Shown: positions 34,928 to 48,000 of the stretch, piece by piece
Numbering within the stretch: position 1 is the stretch's first letter
Layout: every line of letters begins with the position of its first letter
Origin: Eudorina sp. 2006-703-Eu-15
Lineage: Eukaryota; Chlorophyta; Chlorophyceae; Chlamydomonadales; Volvocaceae
Assembly: GCA_003117195.1 (NCBI GenBank)
Contig: BDSI01000103.1
Span: forward strand, 251,501 to 315,500
DNA length: 64,000 nucleotides
Direction: 5' to 3'
Translations under genes and position numbers: made by a program
Notes under the pieces: model-generated
Told to the model about the DNA's origin: nothing
Databases searched by the model: none
What the model saw: only the letters and a program-made list of their open reading frames with translations

Positions 34928-36843
34928 ATGGTGGAGTCTCGTCTGCACTTCTCGCCAGAGGTGCAAGCCGCCCTGACCGAGGGACTGCCCGTAGTTGCCC
35001 TCGAGAGCACAATTATCACCCACGGCATGCCTTGGCCCGATAATCTGTCAACGGCCCTTGAGGTCGAGGAGGTGGTGCGCGCGTCAGGCGCTGTTCCCGC
35101 GACAATTGCAGTTATCAATGGGGTACCTCATATCGGCATGGAGCGCGAACAGCTGGAGCACATTGCGCGCAAGGGCACAGCCGTACAGAAGGTGTCCCGT
35201 CGGGACCTCCCAGTCGTCATCGCCAAGCAGCTAGACGGCGCGACGACTGTCTCAGCCACAGCTGCTCTGGCCTCCTTGGCGGGAATACCCGTGTTTGTAA
35301 CTGGCGGAATTGGTGGCGTCCACCGCGGTGGCGAAGTCACGTTGGACGTCAGTGCGGACCTCGTGGAGCTCGGGCGCACGCCCATCGCAGTCGTCTGCGC
35401 CGGGGCCAAGTCCATTTTGGACATTCCGCGCACGCTGGAGGTGCTGGAGACATGGGTGAGTGGGTGGGTGGGTACGAAAACCTGTCCCCGGATTACGGAC
35501 TGTTGTGTGTGGGAGACCGCCGGGCTGGGTGCAGCGCAGGAGGAGTGTAACGAGGGCCGTTGTGCTTGGCGTCGTCTCTTCTGCTTTTGCCCTGTTCTGC
35601 CTAGCAGCTGGCGCCCAATGGCCGTGCTTCGAAAAGTCCCGCCCCTCCGCGCCCCTTGGTTCCCCAATGCGGCCAGGGGGTCGCGGTGGCTTCCTACGGC
35701 ACGGACGAGTTCCCAGCGTTCTTCACTCCCCGCAGCGGCTGTCGGTCGCCGGCGCGGGTGGACAGTCCCAACGAGTGAGTGGGTTGCCTGCGGTTCCGAA
35801 GGAAGCCAGGTCGAGATTGGGGGGACGCAGATCGCCGGAGGGCGTGTTCGAGCGCAGTCGCGGTGTGTGGTTAGGGTTGTGTGGGCGAAATATTCGTGCT
35901 GCCCACACCGCCATCCCCATGAGTCAGCCCTTGCGAGGCCTCGCTTCCTGTTTGTTCGTGTAACCGATCAATGCCCGGGAGTGACCGTAGCGGCCCCGCG
36001 ACCCCCGCCCTTGCAGGGCAGCCGCCATGTTGGGTTCAGTCCAGCGGCTGGGTCTGGGCAGCGGCATGTTGGTGGCGGTGCCCATCCCCGCGGAGCATGC
36101 GGCCGAAGGGGAGGAGGTGGAGGCAGCCATCCGTAGGGCGCTGCAGGAAGTCAACGACAAGGGCATCAAGGGCAACGCGGTGAGTTACTCAGTTACACGG
36201 CGGGGGTCTCTCCCGTGGGGGCCTCTAACCAGACCATGTAAATTAGTAAAGACCTCCGAAAAGGGGGGCTGAATGCGTTGAGGTGTGGGGCTGCGCGTTG
36301 TTGCCGTGTGTGGCCGAGGCCTTCCCTGTCCGCGGCTGGGGTGAGGGCGCTGAGGAGCAACCTCTCACCGTTACGACATGCTGGTTTTCCTTTGTCGTGC
36401 GCCTTGTCGGCCCTTTCATGAATGAATAATGAGCAACCTGGGTACCGCCTTGCAGCTGTCTTGCTTGCTGAGTCAAACCTACCCGTCATCTGCGCATCGC
36501 CGCCGCCCACGCGCCGGCGGCCTCCCGGCCCCGCCCCGCCCCGCCCCGCCCCGCCCCGCCCCGCCTCATCCCGGCCCCGCCCCGCCCCGGCCCTCACGGC
36601 CCCGCCCCGCCCCGCCCCGCCTCATCCCGGCCCCGCCCCGCCCCGGCCCTCACGGCCCCGCCCCGCCCCGCCCCGCCTCATCCCGCCGCCGCCAGGTGAC
36701 CCCCTTCCTTCTGGAGCGAGTTCGCGAACTGACGGGCGGTCGCTCCCTGGAGGCCAACATCAAGCTGGTCAAGAACAACGCGCGCATCGGCAGTGCCATC
36801 GCCCGACAGTACGCGGCGCAGCTGCGGGAGCAGGACCGGCAGG

Positions 36844-36875
<32 letters not shown>

Positions 36876-36953
36876 GGGGGCAAGGGAGGCGGTGCCGGCG
36901 GCTTGGCGGGTCGCACGGCTGCGCGGTTCCTCCAGTTCCGAAGCAAGCTGTGA
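34928..36953 (+). CDS. PUMY: Pseudouridine-5'-phosphate glycosidase
   Basis: Four phase-consistent exons, 34928-35455, 35677-35774, 36017-36179 and 36696-36953, give 348 residues. The enzyme cleaves the C-C bond of pseudouridine monophosphate to uracil and ribose 5-phosphate. Visible family blocks: [114 protein letters not shown] and [16 protein letters not shown]. By family knowledge the Glu of ALEST, the Lys of GAKSILD and the Asn of the NIKLVKNNA block are the active-site residues; all are present. A short poly-Gln insertion precedes the C-terminus. No kinase domain is fused. ATG at 34928 precedes the homologous start; no clear organelle signal. Confidence 0.95.
36531..36680. repeat. (CCCCG)n array in the last PUMY intron
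   Basis: CCCCG pentamers interrupted by longer periodic words (CCTCATCCCGG, CCCTCACGG). The array runs almost to the acceptor of exon 36696-36953 and replaces a normal polypyrimidine tract with a C-rich one. Confidence 0.85.
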
Positions 36954-39020
36954 GCACGCGGCCAAGGAAGATGAGGTTGAACGTCCTGCGCTACGGTATC
37001 CGCTACGGTATCGCTGGGGTTAGCCTGGATCGGATGCAGGGGCGCTTGGGTGGGCTATGGCGGAGTGGGCCTGGTTCGGAGTGGGCAGATGGGATTCTAG
37101 GGGACTTGTGGAAATTGCCTAGGTACCGAGCTCATTGGGGTGTGCAGGTGTGGGTATGTGGGGCAACAGTGCATCGGGGGAAGGCCGCGTCTGCATCATG
37201 TATCGTATTCGGGTTGGGTGGGATGACAAGAACTGGCCGGTGAAAAGGCCGATCGCAATCACATGCGATGGCGTCGGGGTGCTCATGTCGTTGGGCATGG
37301 TGCCTTCCAACATCAGAACATTGCGTACTGCACGACGCAAAGCCATGCGCTCAGGTCACTGCGCCGCACTGCAAGGGAAGAGGCATCGGCGGACACAGCG
37401 GTTCAGCGGCCGTGCCTGTACACCAGCAATAAACTTGCAAGCGGCAGGGCAAGGGGGCAGGATTGCGGCCTTGAGCGTGCCCCAGGGGAGCGGCCCGGTT
37501 GCGGCACAGCACAGCACCGTGGAGGCGTCCCGAGGGGTGTTTGTTTTACAAGGGTTACAATGACGTGAGCAGCGGGTGGGCTGTAGGCTTCGGAATGTGG
37601 ATCAAGGATCAGTTCGAGCAGAGGTTCGAGCCTGGGTCGCTGGGGATTTCTTCAACAGCTACTGTCCATTTTCCAGGAGCGACAGACGCGATGGGAAGCC
37701 CCGGCTGCACCGGGGACCGTCTGGACTTGGTCTCGCGATTTGAGGTGGAGGTGGATTCATCTGGACTCGTCACGTGATGTTACGACTGCTTGAAAACAAC
37801 GTAAAAAACAGGGTAGGTGGATGGCAGTAGTCCCTGAATCGGTTGCATCCACACACTCTCTGACATGGCGATGCGGGGCAGTCGGGGCGGGGGTGGGGAT
37901 GCGGGGCTGGCGGGGATGGCGCCCTTAGGACGTGTGAGGGCACGGCAGAGAGCTGAGCTGCTGCCGTAACGGGCTACGGGGTTTCCGCGCTGGCGGCCTC
38001 TGAAGGGTGTGCCAGCAGCGGCTGGACGGAGCGGACGAGGACTCCAGTACGGCGGCAGTGTGGTTGTAATTGTCACAGAGCGGCAATGTGGTTGTAATTG
38101 TCACAGAGCGGGACAGCCAGGTCTGTCCCGGAACGTCATCAACACACACGCCCCAACGTCATGCTGGACATCACCCCGGACGGATGTGGCAATGTCGCAG
38201 GAAGGCCCCTGCATGAAGCATGAACACCTCCACCTTCCAAAAAATGCAGCAACGGCGAGAGCCGCCTGGCAACGTGGTGCGGGGCAGGGCCGGGTACCGG
38301 GTCCAATAGCAAGTCGCAACTTCGGGGTTGCGCACCCGCGGTGCCTTTGCTGCCCGGCCGCCTGTTGAGTCCACGCAGGTGCCGGCGGGTGCATCACCCG
38401 ACGGCCCACGCATGCAGACGTTATCCCGCTGTCCGACAAGATCCCTCTCCCCCGGTCCCACCAATTCAACACCGGACCTTGGCCCAACGCCCCAGATTCA
38501 TAATTTCATATGCATGCACTGAGCGCTCTCCCCCCTCCACAATCCCCAAGCCTGCATCGACTGCCTGTGGACAGCGACAGCCCCCCGTGTGTGCCACGCA
38601 AACACCTCCGAAAGCCCCCCCGGCCCCAGCCATAGACCATAGACGCCACCGTGATGCCGTACACGCCACTCGAGGCTGGTCCCAAGCACATCTACCGGCC
38701 TCAAGCTGTCTCGGGGTGTGCTGGGCTCTCTGATGCCGAATCCCGGCCCTGGGAGATGCTACCTTGGCATGGCATGGAGAAAAGGGCGACGTCTTCCTGG
38801 CGCCTGCTGGCAGCCCAGGCGACCCGCGGAACACCTATCCCCCCACAAAAGACAAAATCGTGATTCGTGCGAAGAAAGGCCGCACCGAACTCAGTCCACC
38901 GCCCTGCCACTGCCCAACCCCTGTTGTACTTTGTCCCCCTCCCCGTTGTTCACACACCCCACTCGCTCGGCTCACATCGCCCCCTCCCGCCCCTCCCTAC
39001 CACACAACAGAGTGAGTGCC
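36954..39020. other. Convergent intergenic region with probable overlapping 3' UTRs
   Basis: PUMY ends rightward at 36953 and the coiled-coil gene ends leftward at 39021. Plus-strand TGTAA motifs are at 38065-38069 and 38093-38097. The first minus-strand TGTAA motifs after 39021 are at 37555-37559 and 37546-37550. If used, the two transcripts would overlap by about 0.5 kb. No exon-like frame is visible. Confidence 0.45.
38055..38109 (+). terminator. Duplicated polyadenylation motif
   Basis: A 28-bp segment containing GTGGTTGTAATTGTCACAGA occurs twice in tandem, so that TGTAA appears at 38065-38069 and again at 38093-38097, about 1.1 kb after the PUMY stop. Confidence 0.5.
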
Positions 39021-42000
39021 TCACGCCGCCGCCCCATCGCGCGGGCCAGTGCGCGACCCCGCCGGCCGCTGCCCTTGCGACCTGCCCTCCTCGTCCTGTT
39101 GCTGCTGCTGCATGAGGCCCATGGCCAGCATGTCCCGCTGCCGCAGCGCCTTGCGCAGGCCGCGGTTCTCGCCCTCCAGCGTCGTCTCCGCCGCCTCCAG
39201 CACCGCCAGCCGGTCTCGTGCCGCGGCCAGTTCGGCGGACAGCGCGCGGGCCCGCTGCTCCTCGGTGGCCGCCCGCTCAGCCGCCTCCTGCGCAGCCAGC
39301 AGTGGCGCCGCAGCCGCAGCCGCGGCCGGGGCGGAGCGACCCCGCAAAGCCCGACACGTCACGACACGTCCTCCCTAACAACGCGATGGGCCCAGACGTC
39401 TACCCGTCTACGTGCCTACGTTACGGCGGTCCTCCGGCCCCGATTCAGGATGCGGACAGGATGCGGCCTCGGCCCAGCCGGTGTACCGTCACAGCGTCCG
39501 GCAACCGTGCACCTTCCTGCCGCCCCTCCTCCCCCTCTTCCTCGGTCCTCAGGGGCTTGACTACCCCTCCCCTCAGCGTACCGTACCTGCGCTGCCGCGT
39601 CGCTCTCGCCCTTGAGCGCGTCGTACGCGTCCGCCTCCGTGCCCAGCTGCGTCTGCAGCACCGCCACGCTGTCCTCGAGCGCCGCCACCGCCGCCGAGCT
39701 GCTGGCGCGTACCGCCGTCAGCTGCTCCGCCCAGGCCGCGTTGGCCTGCCGGAGCACCTCCGAGCTGGCCTCCTCCAGGTCGCTCACTTGCATCTGAACG
39801 GGACGGGATGACGCGACAAAGACGGGAAGGGAGAGGGGGAACGGGACGGGATGACGGGACAGGATGCGGCGCGACGCACGGGCAGGGCAGGGTGAGGATT
39901 TGAGCAGACCACAGTTTGGTTTTGAGCGGGCACAGAAAGGAGCTACCGCGCAATGGCGCAGAGTGTGCACTACCAGGCAGAGTCCAGATCTTTAGGAAGG
40001 GGCAGCTTCTGGCATCCTGACCGCCGCAACAGACTCTTCATCGACTCCCGCGGCATGGGTGCGACCTGTTCCTGACTGGGCGACGGCCATGCTGCCGCGC
40101 GCCCCCTCACAATCTCACAAACGACTGCGCGCTCCTCTCCCCAGCTCCTTCAAAACCCAAAGCCATGCCATGCAACCGCCTCCCCATTTCGGCACGTGCG
40201 CCCTGCTCACCCCGCATCCAGCTCCGGATCAGCAAGCAAGCCGCATCCTGAACACCCTGTAAGCCCCCCATCCCATCCCATCCCATCCCATCCCAGCCCC
40301 GGCCCCTTGCTCCTGCCAACTCCTACCCGCACCGCCGCCACCTCCTCGCGGACCCCCGACATGACGGAGTCCAGCACCGCGGCCGCCGCCTCGCCCGCGG
40401 CCCTCCGACACGACTCCAGCGCGGAGCCGCTCTCCGCCAGGAAGCGAGACGCCTGGGCCTGCACGGCACGGCACGGCACGGGACGGCACGGCACGGTGTG
40501 GCCAGGAATGCAGGAAAGGACCGGCCGAAGGGGCGCCGCGCGGTGTGTGGTGCGGACAAGTCCGGAGCTGGGGGCTCGGGGCTGAGAGGCAGCCTCCCCG
40601 TATCCCCCGTCTGACTCTCTAGGAACCGCGCACCTGCAGGGCCGCCACCCGCCGCTTCGCGACACGCAGCTCTTCGGCGAGGCGGTCCACGTCCCTCCGC
40701 AGCGGCTCCACCTGCCCCTTGACCACCGCCTCGGCCGCCACCGCCTGCGCGGCCGCCACTTGGGCCGACAGGCACTCTCGCAGCTTGGAGCACCACAGGG
40801 CGGCCATACCCGGCTCCGGAGCCGCCGTCTGGTTCTGCAGGAGTTGGCGGCGTGGAATGGAAGGGACGACGGGGAGGAGGGGTTGCGGGCGATGAATGGC
40901 TGGTTGATTCTCAGATTGGCTGGACGCGCGGATGGACGACCCGGGGGCACTGCAGACTGCAACAGGACCCGTCCCCGTCCCCTCACCGCCGTCTGATTCG
41001 GCGGGTCTGGCGCGGTTTCCAGGAGAGGCAATCCTGGCGCGCTGGTAACCTGGTGTAGTGGCCGGTATGGCTGTTTGACACCCCCCCCCCGCGGGTGATG
41101 GAGGATGGGTGCGCCGTCCTTGGTAGGGGTTGATGAGGCGAGGCACCTACGAGCTATCTGGGCCCGTTGGAACGCCCGGTCGGGATACGGGTCCACCTTG
41201 TAACGGTGACATTACATGACAACAGGACCGCGATTGTGCAAACCTCACACCAGGACTCCTGGGCGCCTAAAGAATGTACGAAGTGGCCCCACCCACGACT
41301 GGCTCCCAACCCGCCGATCACCACCACCCACCAGCAGTGCCAGCACCAGAACCTCCGGCAGCGGCACCGCCTCCGCCACCGACCTCACCACCAGCGCCGC
41401 GTGGGCCGCGGCGGCGCCGGCGATGGTGCGAGCCTTGTCCCGCTCCGCGACCAGGCCCATGGCATCCCGCCGAATCCGATCGCAGCCAGCCCGGAGCTCC
41501 GGAACCGCGCGGGCGGCCGCAGTGATGGCGCGGACGAGGCTGTACGACAGGCTACCCGGCGCGGGCTCCGCCGCGGCAGGTGCCCTGGTCCCTGCACCGC
41601 CGTTCTCGCCGCCACCGCTGCTGACTGAGGCGGCGGCGGCGGCGGCTGGCGCTGCTGCAGTGGAGGCCATGGGTGAGGCTGCAGCGCCGCCCGCCGCCGC
41701 CGTCGCGGATGCCATGGAGGGGTCGGAGCCCGAGCTGATGGCCGCGGTGGTGGCGGCGGTGGCGGCGAGGAGGTCCGTCACCGCGCGGAGGTCCTTGGTG
41801 AGCAGCTGCACCTGCGCTGCGGCCTCCGTGCGGTCCAAGTCGGCGGTGGAGGCCATCCGGCGGGCCTGCGGGTGGACGGGGCAGGGGGGCCCCCGCATCG
41901 GAGCGGATGTTAGTATGTTGTGGTGTTTGTGGCAAATGGCGTCATGGCTCGTAACAGAAAGTTGAGGACCAGTGCAGACCGACCGACCGACTGACCGGTA

Positions 42001-45000
42001 GGCAGACAGACAGGTCCAGCATGAGTTGAGTACAGGTACCTTTTCAGGCACAGTACAGCAGGTCGCCCCGCAAGGGGAGGGGATGCGGCTCATCATTGGG
42101 GCCCGGGTGGTGGCTGGCAGCGCATACCGTACCCCGCGCACACACCTGCTGCAGCGTCTCCTCAGCCTGCAAGGCCGCATCCGCCAGCGATGCGGCGCAG
42201 GCGGCCTTCATCTCGCGGAGGTCCCTCCGGAGTGACGCCAGCTGGCCGCCCAGCACCCCCCGCAGGCGGCTCAGGTCCGTGCGGTGACGGGCGGCGAGGC
42301 GGGCGGTGGCCAGCTCCAGCCACTCGGGCAGCGCGGACTGGGGAGGGGGAGGGTGGGGCCGGACGTAGATGGGCGGGTCCGGGGTCCGGGCGGATGCGTG
42401 CGATAAGGGTCGGGAGTTGAAGTGAAAAAGGAAATAAACCTGAAAGACAAGCCCAAGGGTCGGGAGGTGGCTAGTGAGGCTAAACGGCGGCACCTCGACC
42501 ACTGCGGCGTACCGTCGGACACGATTTGAGAATTGCGGCAAGAGACCCGAGAGACGGCACACACGCCACGAGCGCCGTTTTTGCTCTGATGACCCGTGCA
42601 GCCAGAACGGAGCCACCACACCCGCGCACGCTCACACCGGCCACAGATGTACCCACTTTGAGCGCCAACAGCATCCCCTCCATGTTCTTGAGGTGCCGCA
42701 TCAGGTGCTGCGTCTGGTCGCGTGCGACTGCCATCTGCGACCGCAGGCACAGCGGCCCGGCCCCGCCGCCGCCGCCCGCAGCGCCCCCGCCGGGGCCAGC
42801 GGCCGCGACCTGCCAGTGGCCGGAAGACGCGCTGCGTGCGCGGGGCGTGTGCGGCGGCGGCGCGACGGCAACCCCACGGCTCGGCGACGGCGCCGGGGCG
42901 GGCCCCGCGCCGCCGCAGGCTCCGTCGTCCAGCATGGACAGCAGCTCCGTTAGGAGGACGTCCCCGAAGGCCACCCTGCGGGTTCGGAGGGCACCAACCC
43001 GGGTTGGTCGCGCGGTCCCCTTTACCCTCTTAGCGGCCGCACAGCATGGCGCTTGAATACCTTTACTTCTTTTTCCAAACCCACATGCTTAACATCCTCG
43101 CAGACAGGCCACCGCCATGCCGCGAAAGGCACACTCTGGGGCAGGTGCCCCCAGAGGCCGCTGCCGCAGCATGGCAGCTCATCCGCCGCTGTGTTTGTAG
43201 GTGGTAAGCAGCTCGCCTCGGCAGCTGTGGTCCGCTCCCTCACCTGCCCGCCGCCATCTCCGTCGTGGCACTCGCCAGGTGCGCCCGCACCGCCCCCACC
43301 GCGCCCACGCCGCGGTCCACCTCGTGGTGCGCCAGCTCCAGGAGGGCCATGCGGTGCAGGGCCGCGGAGCAGCTGGTGGCGGCGGCGTCCAGGGCCGACA
43401 CCAGGCTGCTGCTCACCGCGACTGGGTCGTCGGTGCTCAGGTTGAGCCCCTGCAACCTGGTGGACACACGCACACACACATACGGCGTCCGCGCGCCTGC
43501 ATATGGTAAGTTTTTCCTCGCGGGTTCTATGGTAAGTATATTGCCACCTGGGATCGGGCGGGCGGGCGGGTTGCAATTCTAAACACACACGCACACACAC
43601 ATACGGCGTTTTGCTTGCAGGTGGGTACATTGCGATAACAACGCGAGGATCGCACGCACGCACGGCATTGTGGTGTGAGTCTGCGTGGCCAAGGCAGCCG
43701 ACGTGCACCAGCTGGTAGTATTCCGAGCACGCCAAAAGCGCGCCAAAAATCGACAGCGCTCTTCCGACACCGCAGCCTTGTATTCACTATAGGGATCGTG
43801 CAATGGGTATTTTTTTTCACGCATACGGGCAATACACCCACACACAACCAGTCCGGAATGTAAGCACACATTCATGATAAGATGCCGAATATGAAGGGGC
43901 CCTATCTCGCTCGCCACGGGACCAGCCGTCAGCACATTTGGCGCACATCCGCTTTCTGCTGCAACCCTGACGGGGGAGGTCCCATAGGCAGCGCCATGGC
44001 TGCGTCCGTCCCGCCGCCGCTCCGCCCACGCCGCCGCCTGCCTTCCCGGCGGGGCGCCCCATCACGCACCCAGCGCCAGCCCCAGGGTACACCCGGCGGC
44101 CACCGCCCGGCGGCCCACTGCCCAGCACTCACCCGAGCGCCAGGGAGTTCAGCGCGCTCTCGGTCATCACCCCGGGCAGGCCGGTCAACATCCCCGGCGG
44201 CCCCCCGCGCCGGGCGCCCCTCCGGGGCGTGGTGGTGGTGCTCCGCACACCTGCGGGCGGGGGGCCGTCGTCGTCGCCCGCGGAGCCCGCGCCCTCCCCG
44301 CCCTCAGCCGCCGCTGCGACCATCATGGCGTGCAGCTGCGGCAGCGAGGGCGACTCCAGAGCCGTCACCACGTCTCGGATCTTGGCCTTGAGCGCGGTCA
44401 GCTCGCTGCTGCCGGTGGCCTGCATGGCGTCCAGCCTGGGTGGGTGAACCAGGGGGGGTTGAGGAGGAGGCAGGCGCCGCGGGTGGGGTGCAGGGTGAAG
44501 GGACGGTGTGAGGGCGCGACGAAGATGAGCTGCGGGGGGCACATGCCTTTAGCCTGTGCGTGTCCAGGGGCCAGCAGGAAACAGGCGGTGCGGGAGGGGT
44601 GGCAAGGCGGTGGATGCGTGCATTGGTAATAAACTCCGAATCCACAGGTCGAGAAGGAAACTCTAGGGAAGCCTGTGGCCCAGCGTTTGTCACACAGCCG
44701 AGCGCACCACAGGCAGTGTAGTGACACAATTGCACCACCTCATGTTGCACTACACCGACCATACGACCATACATGGGGAGCCCGTCACGGCGCCCCGCAC
44801 CTGTCGTGCAGCAGCGCAATCGTGGCGTTGGCGTCGCTGAGCGCGCGACTGAGGCGGAGGCGCTCCTCCTCCCGGGACATCACCGCCGCCTCCGCGTGGC
44901 CCTGGCGACACAGCGGCAGAGGTCGCCAGGGGGCGCCACCGCACCGCACCGCACCACCAGGGGAGGGCAGCGCAACTGAGCGGTTGAGGGGTCAGCAGCA

Positions 45001-48000
45001 GCCCGCCCGGCCTCTAGGGCCTTACGGGCCTCCAGGGGAAACTCGATGATCCACCCTGCCCCCTGCCACCACAGCCCAACCACGCGTGTGTGTTGGGGGC
45101 AGGGCCGTGGGGCTGGCCGGCTGTTGCCCACTACTACTCTGTGGACTCCGACCAGACAGCTTCGGACCGTTGGTCCCGAGTGCGCCGTGCGGGTTGCAGC
45201 ATCGGCAGCATCGGTGTCCTATGATACCAGGCAGGATGAGAGGATGGCAGATAGCCGCGTCGCTGCTGCGTGCCCCCGGGTTTAGCCTCCTGCCCCCACC
45301 CTCCCCCGGTAGACATGCCGGAGGGTATACCTTGTCGCCCTCGAGCATCGCCAGGTTCTTGCGCAGCCGGGTGCGGTCCACGTCCGCGGCGGCGGCTGCG
45401 GCCTCGGCGCGCCGCACGGCCGCCTCCGCAGCCTCCGCGCGCGCCCGCGCCGCGTCCAGCTCGCCCGACCTCGCCGACGCCTCCCTCTGCATCGCATCGG
45501 CCGGGGCCCCACAGCTCTCAGGACCCCACAGCTCTCAGGACCCCACAGCTCTCAGGACCCCACAGCTCTCAGGACCCCACAGCTCTCAGGACCCCACAGC
45601 TCTCAGGACCCCACAGCTCAGGACCCCACAGCTCTCAGGAGGCGAGGGGCGCCCTGGAGATCACCCAGGGAAGGAAGGAACTCCCCCTCCCCCTCCCCCC
45701 GGAGAGCCAGTACGCGGAAGCACCATGGATCGCGGTCGCCTCGGTACAATGGCGGCATTGGGGGCACTGCCGACCATGCACGCTCTCCAGTCCGTCTGCC
45801 GGACTGACTGCGGCTGTCATACCGGTTACGGTGCGCACAATGACCCAGGGCGTACTGCTAGGCACCAGGACGCCCCCGACTGCCGTATTCGCGTACTCGC
45901 CGCACATCCAGATGGGTATATGCCCATGTGTCGCCATTTCCTGCCCTCCCTGCTCCCCCCTTCCTTCCCGTCCCCGTCTCCCCCCCCCGCCCCGCCCCGC
46001 GCGCCCCGGATAACAATAACGATAACGGTAACTGACCTGGATCGCCGACACCTCCAGCCGCGCCGCGTCCACCTGCCGCCGCATCTCCTCCACCTCCACC
46101 CGCGCCTCCGCCAGGCGCCGCTCGCCCTCCGCCTGCACCATGCTGTTGGCCAGCCGCAGCTGCGCCACCTCGTCCTGCGCCTCCTGCAGCTGCTGCCGCG
46201 TCACGCCGACGTCCAGCGCGTGGGCCTGCCGGGGCACCCGACAAGACAAGGCACACGACGAGAGGCATCCCCGCAGGACAAGGCGCGTGGGTGCACCCGA
46301 AAGCAAGTGGGACCCAGTACAGGCTGGAGACACGGCACCCTACCTTCCCTGGTCCCTGATCCGAAACTAATGTGATGGGATTGCGCTATACTTTTTTCCG
46401 TTCCCTCAGTCCTTCAAGAGAAAGAAAGAGGCCATTCGCAAGCTGGAGACCGGTCCACGCACTCGAGGGGGGGGGGGTGATGTGGTCCAGCGGCCCTGTG
46501 AAACCGGTACCGGCCGCCTCGCCCGTGTCTTCGAACCCGGTTCGGGGCCCCAGCTTGCGCAGTGCGCCCAGTGCCGTTGTGCCGTGTCCGTGCGCCATGC
46601 ATTTTTTCCGGCAGCGCGACGCACCTGCAGGCGCGCCGCCGCCTCCTGCACCAGCGCCACCGCTGCGCTCGTGCTCGCCTCCACCGCCGCGTCCAGCGCC
46701 TTCTTCTCGCCCACCGCCCACTCGCGCATCAGACGCGACAGGAAGTCGGCGCTCTGCAGCACCCAGGTCCCGGCAGCGCACCGCACCACGACAGGCAATG
46801 ATGCACCACCGGTCAGGGTTGTGAGTGCTGGCGCCGGGGCCGACCAGCCCCCAAGCCCATGGGCTAATTTCAAGCCCCTGATCAGCCCCCTGATCAGGCC
46901 CATGATCAGGAGGCCAGCGCCGACCGGTCAGAATCGGATGGTAAGCACCAGCTGCTGCGTGCGGTTGGTGTGGTGTGAGCGGCCCAACGGGCACAAGGGG
47001 CGTCGTGGGCGCCTCTTGACAGCACCCACTAGGTTCTTGTTATGGTGCTCCCCTGTGGACTTGGACTTGGCCGTCGATCGAACATGCAACGCAAGCAGCC
47101 ACCGTGTCGTCACGCCGTCCCCTCCACAGTCCCGTCCAGTATTCGTCGACGGGCTGGGTGTGTCTGGGCTATTTCCTGTTAACCTCCACAGTCCCTCTCC
47201 CCCCTCCACCCACCTGAAGGTAGGCCACCGCGGGGTTGGCGCTGACGTCCAGGGAGGCCGCCACCGCCTCCTGCAGGCTCATGAGCGCGCGACGCAGCGT
47301 GCTCCAGGCCGCCCGCACCACGAACAGGCTGTGCTGGTGTTGGTGCTGGTGCCGAGGCTGGCCGCCGCCGCCGGCGCCGCCGCCGTCGGGGTCGCCCGCG
47401 CCGTCGCCGCCGCGGCGTGCCTCGGGCAGCGCGGACATTGACGCCAGCGTGTCGACCTGGAGGGAGCGGGTCGGGGGGAGGTGCGGGTGGGGGTGCGGGT
47501 GGGGGTGCGGGTGGGGGTGCGGGTGGGGGTGCGGGTGCCGGTCTGCCAGTCGGGGGGAGCTTGGGTCTGCGGGCGCTAGGGAGGGAGGGTGCACGGGGAG
47601 ACCGCGGGGTGCGGTGTGGTGCAGTGCGGTGCGTGCAGGCAGGGCCCGGTCCATGCGGGCGGGCCCGGTCCATGCGGGCGGGCCCGGTCCATGCGGGCGG
47701 GCCCGGTCCATGCCCGGTCACCGGCCGGGCCAGCCCGGGTCTGTGTGCTCTTTGCGAGACACGAGCCTTTGCCTGAATGGCCGGGGCGCTCCACAACGAA
47801 AGGGGCTTGTGTGCCTAGGTGAACGCGGCGATGTACGGCACTGTGTGTGCTGATGCACCCGAGGACGGTCGACCATGCGCGGTTGGGGTGAGGTCCCACA
47901 CGCCCGCGCTGCCCCCAGCGCCCTCGACCTCACCCACCCGCGAGAGGTGCTTGTCCATGAGCGCCTTGACGTCCTCGGGCAGCAGCACACCGCCCGCAGC

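Noticed and set aside
34928..36953. Bacterial origin or recent horizontal transfer of the pseudouridine gene
   Set aside because: The family is frequent in bacteria, but this copy has four exons, host-like GC, C-rich introns and a poly-Gln insertion like its neighbours, so there is no sign of recent transfer.
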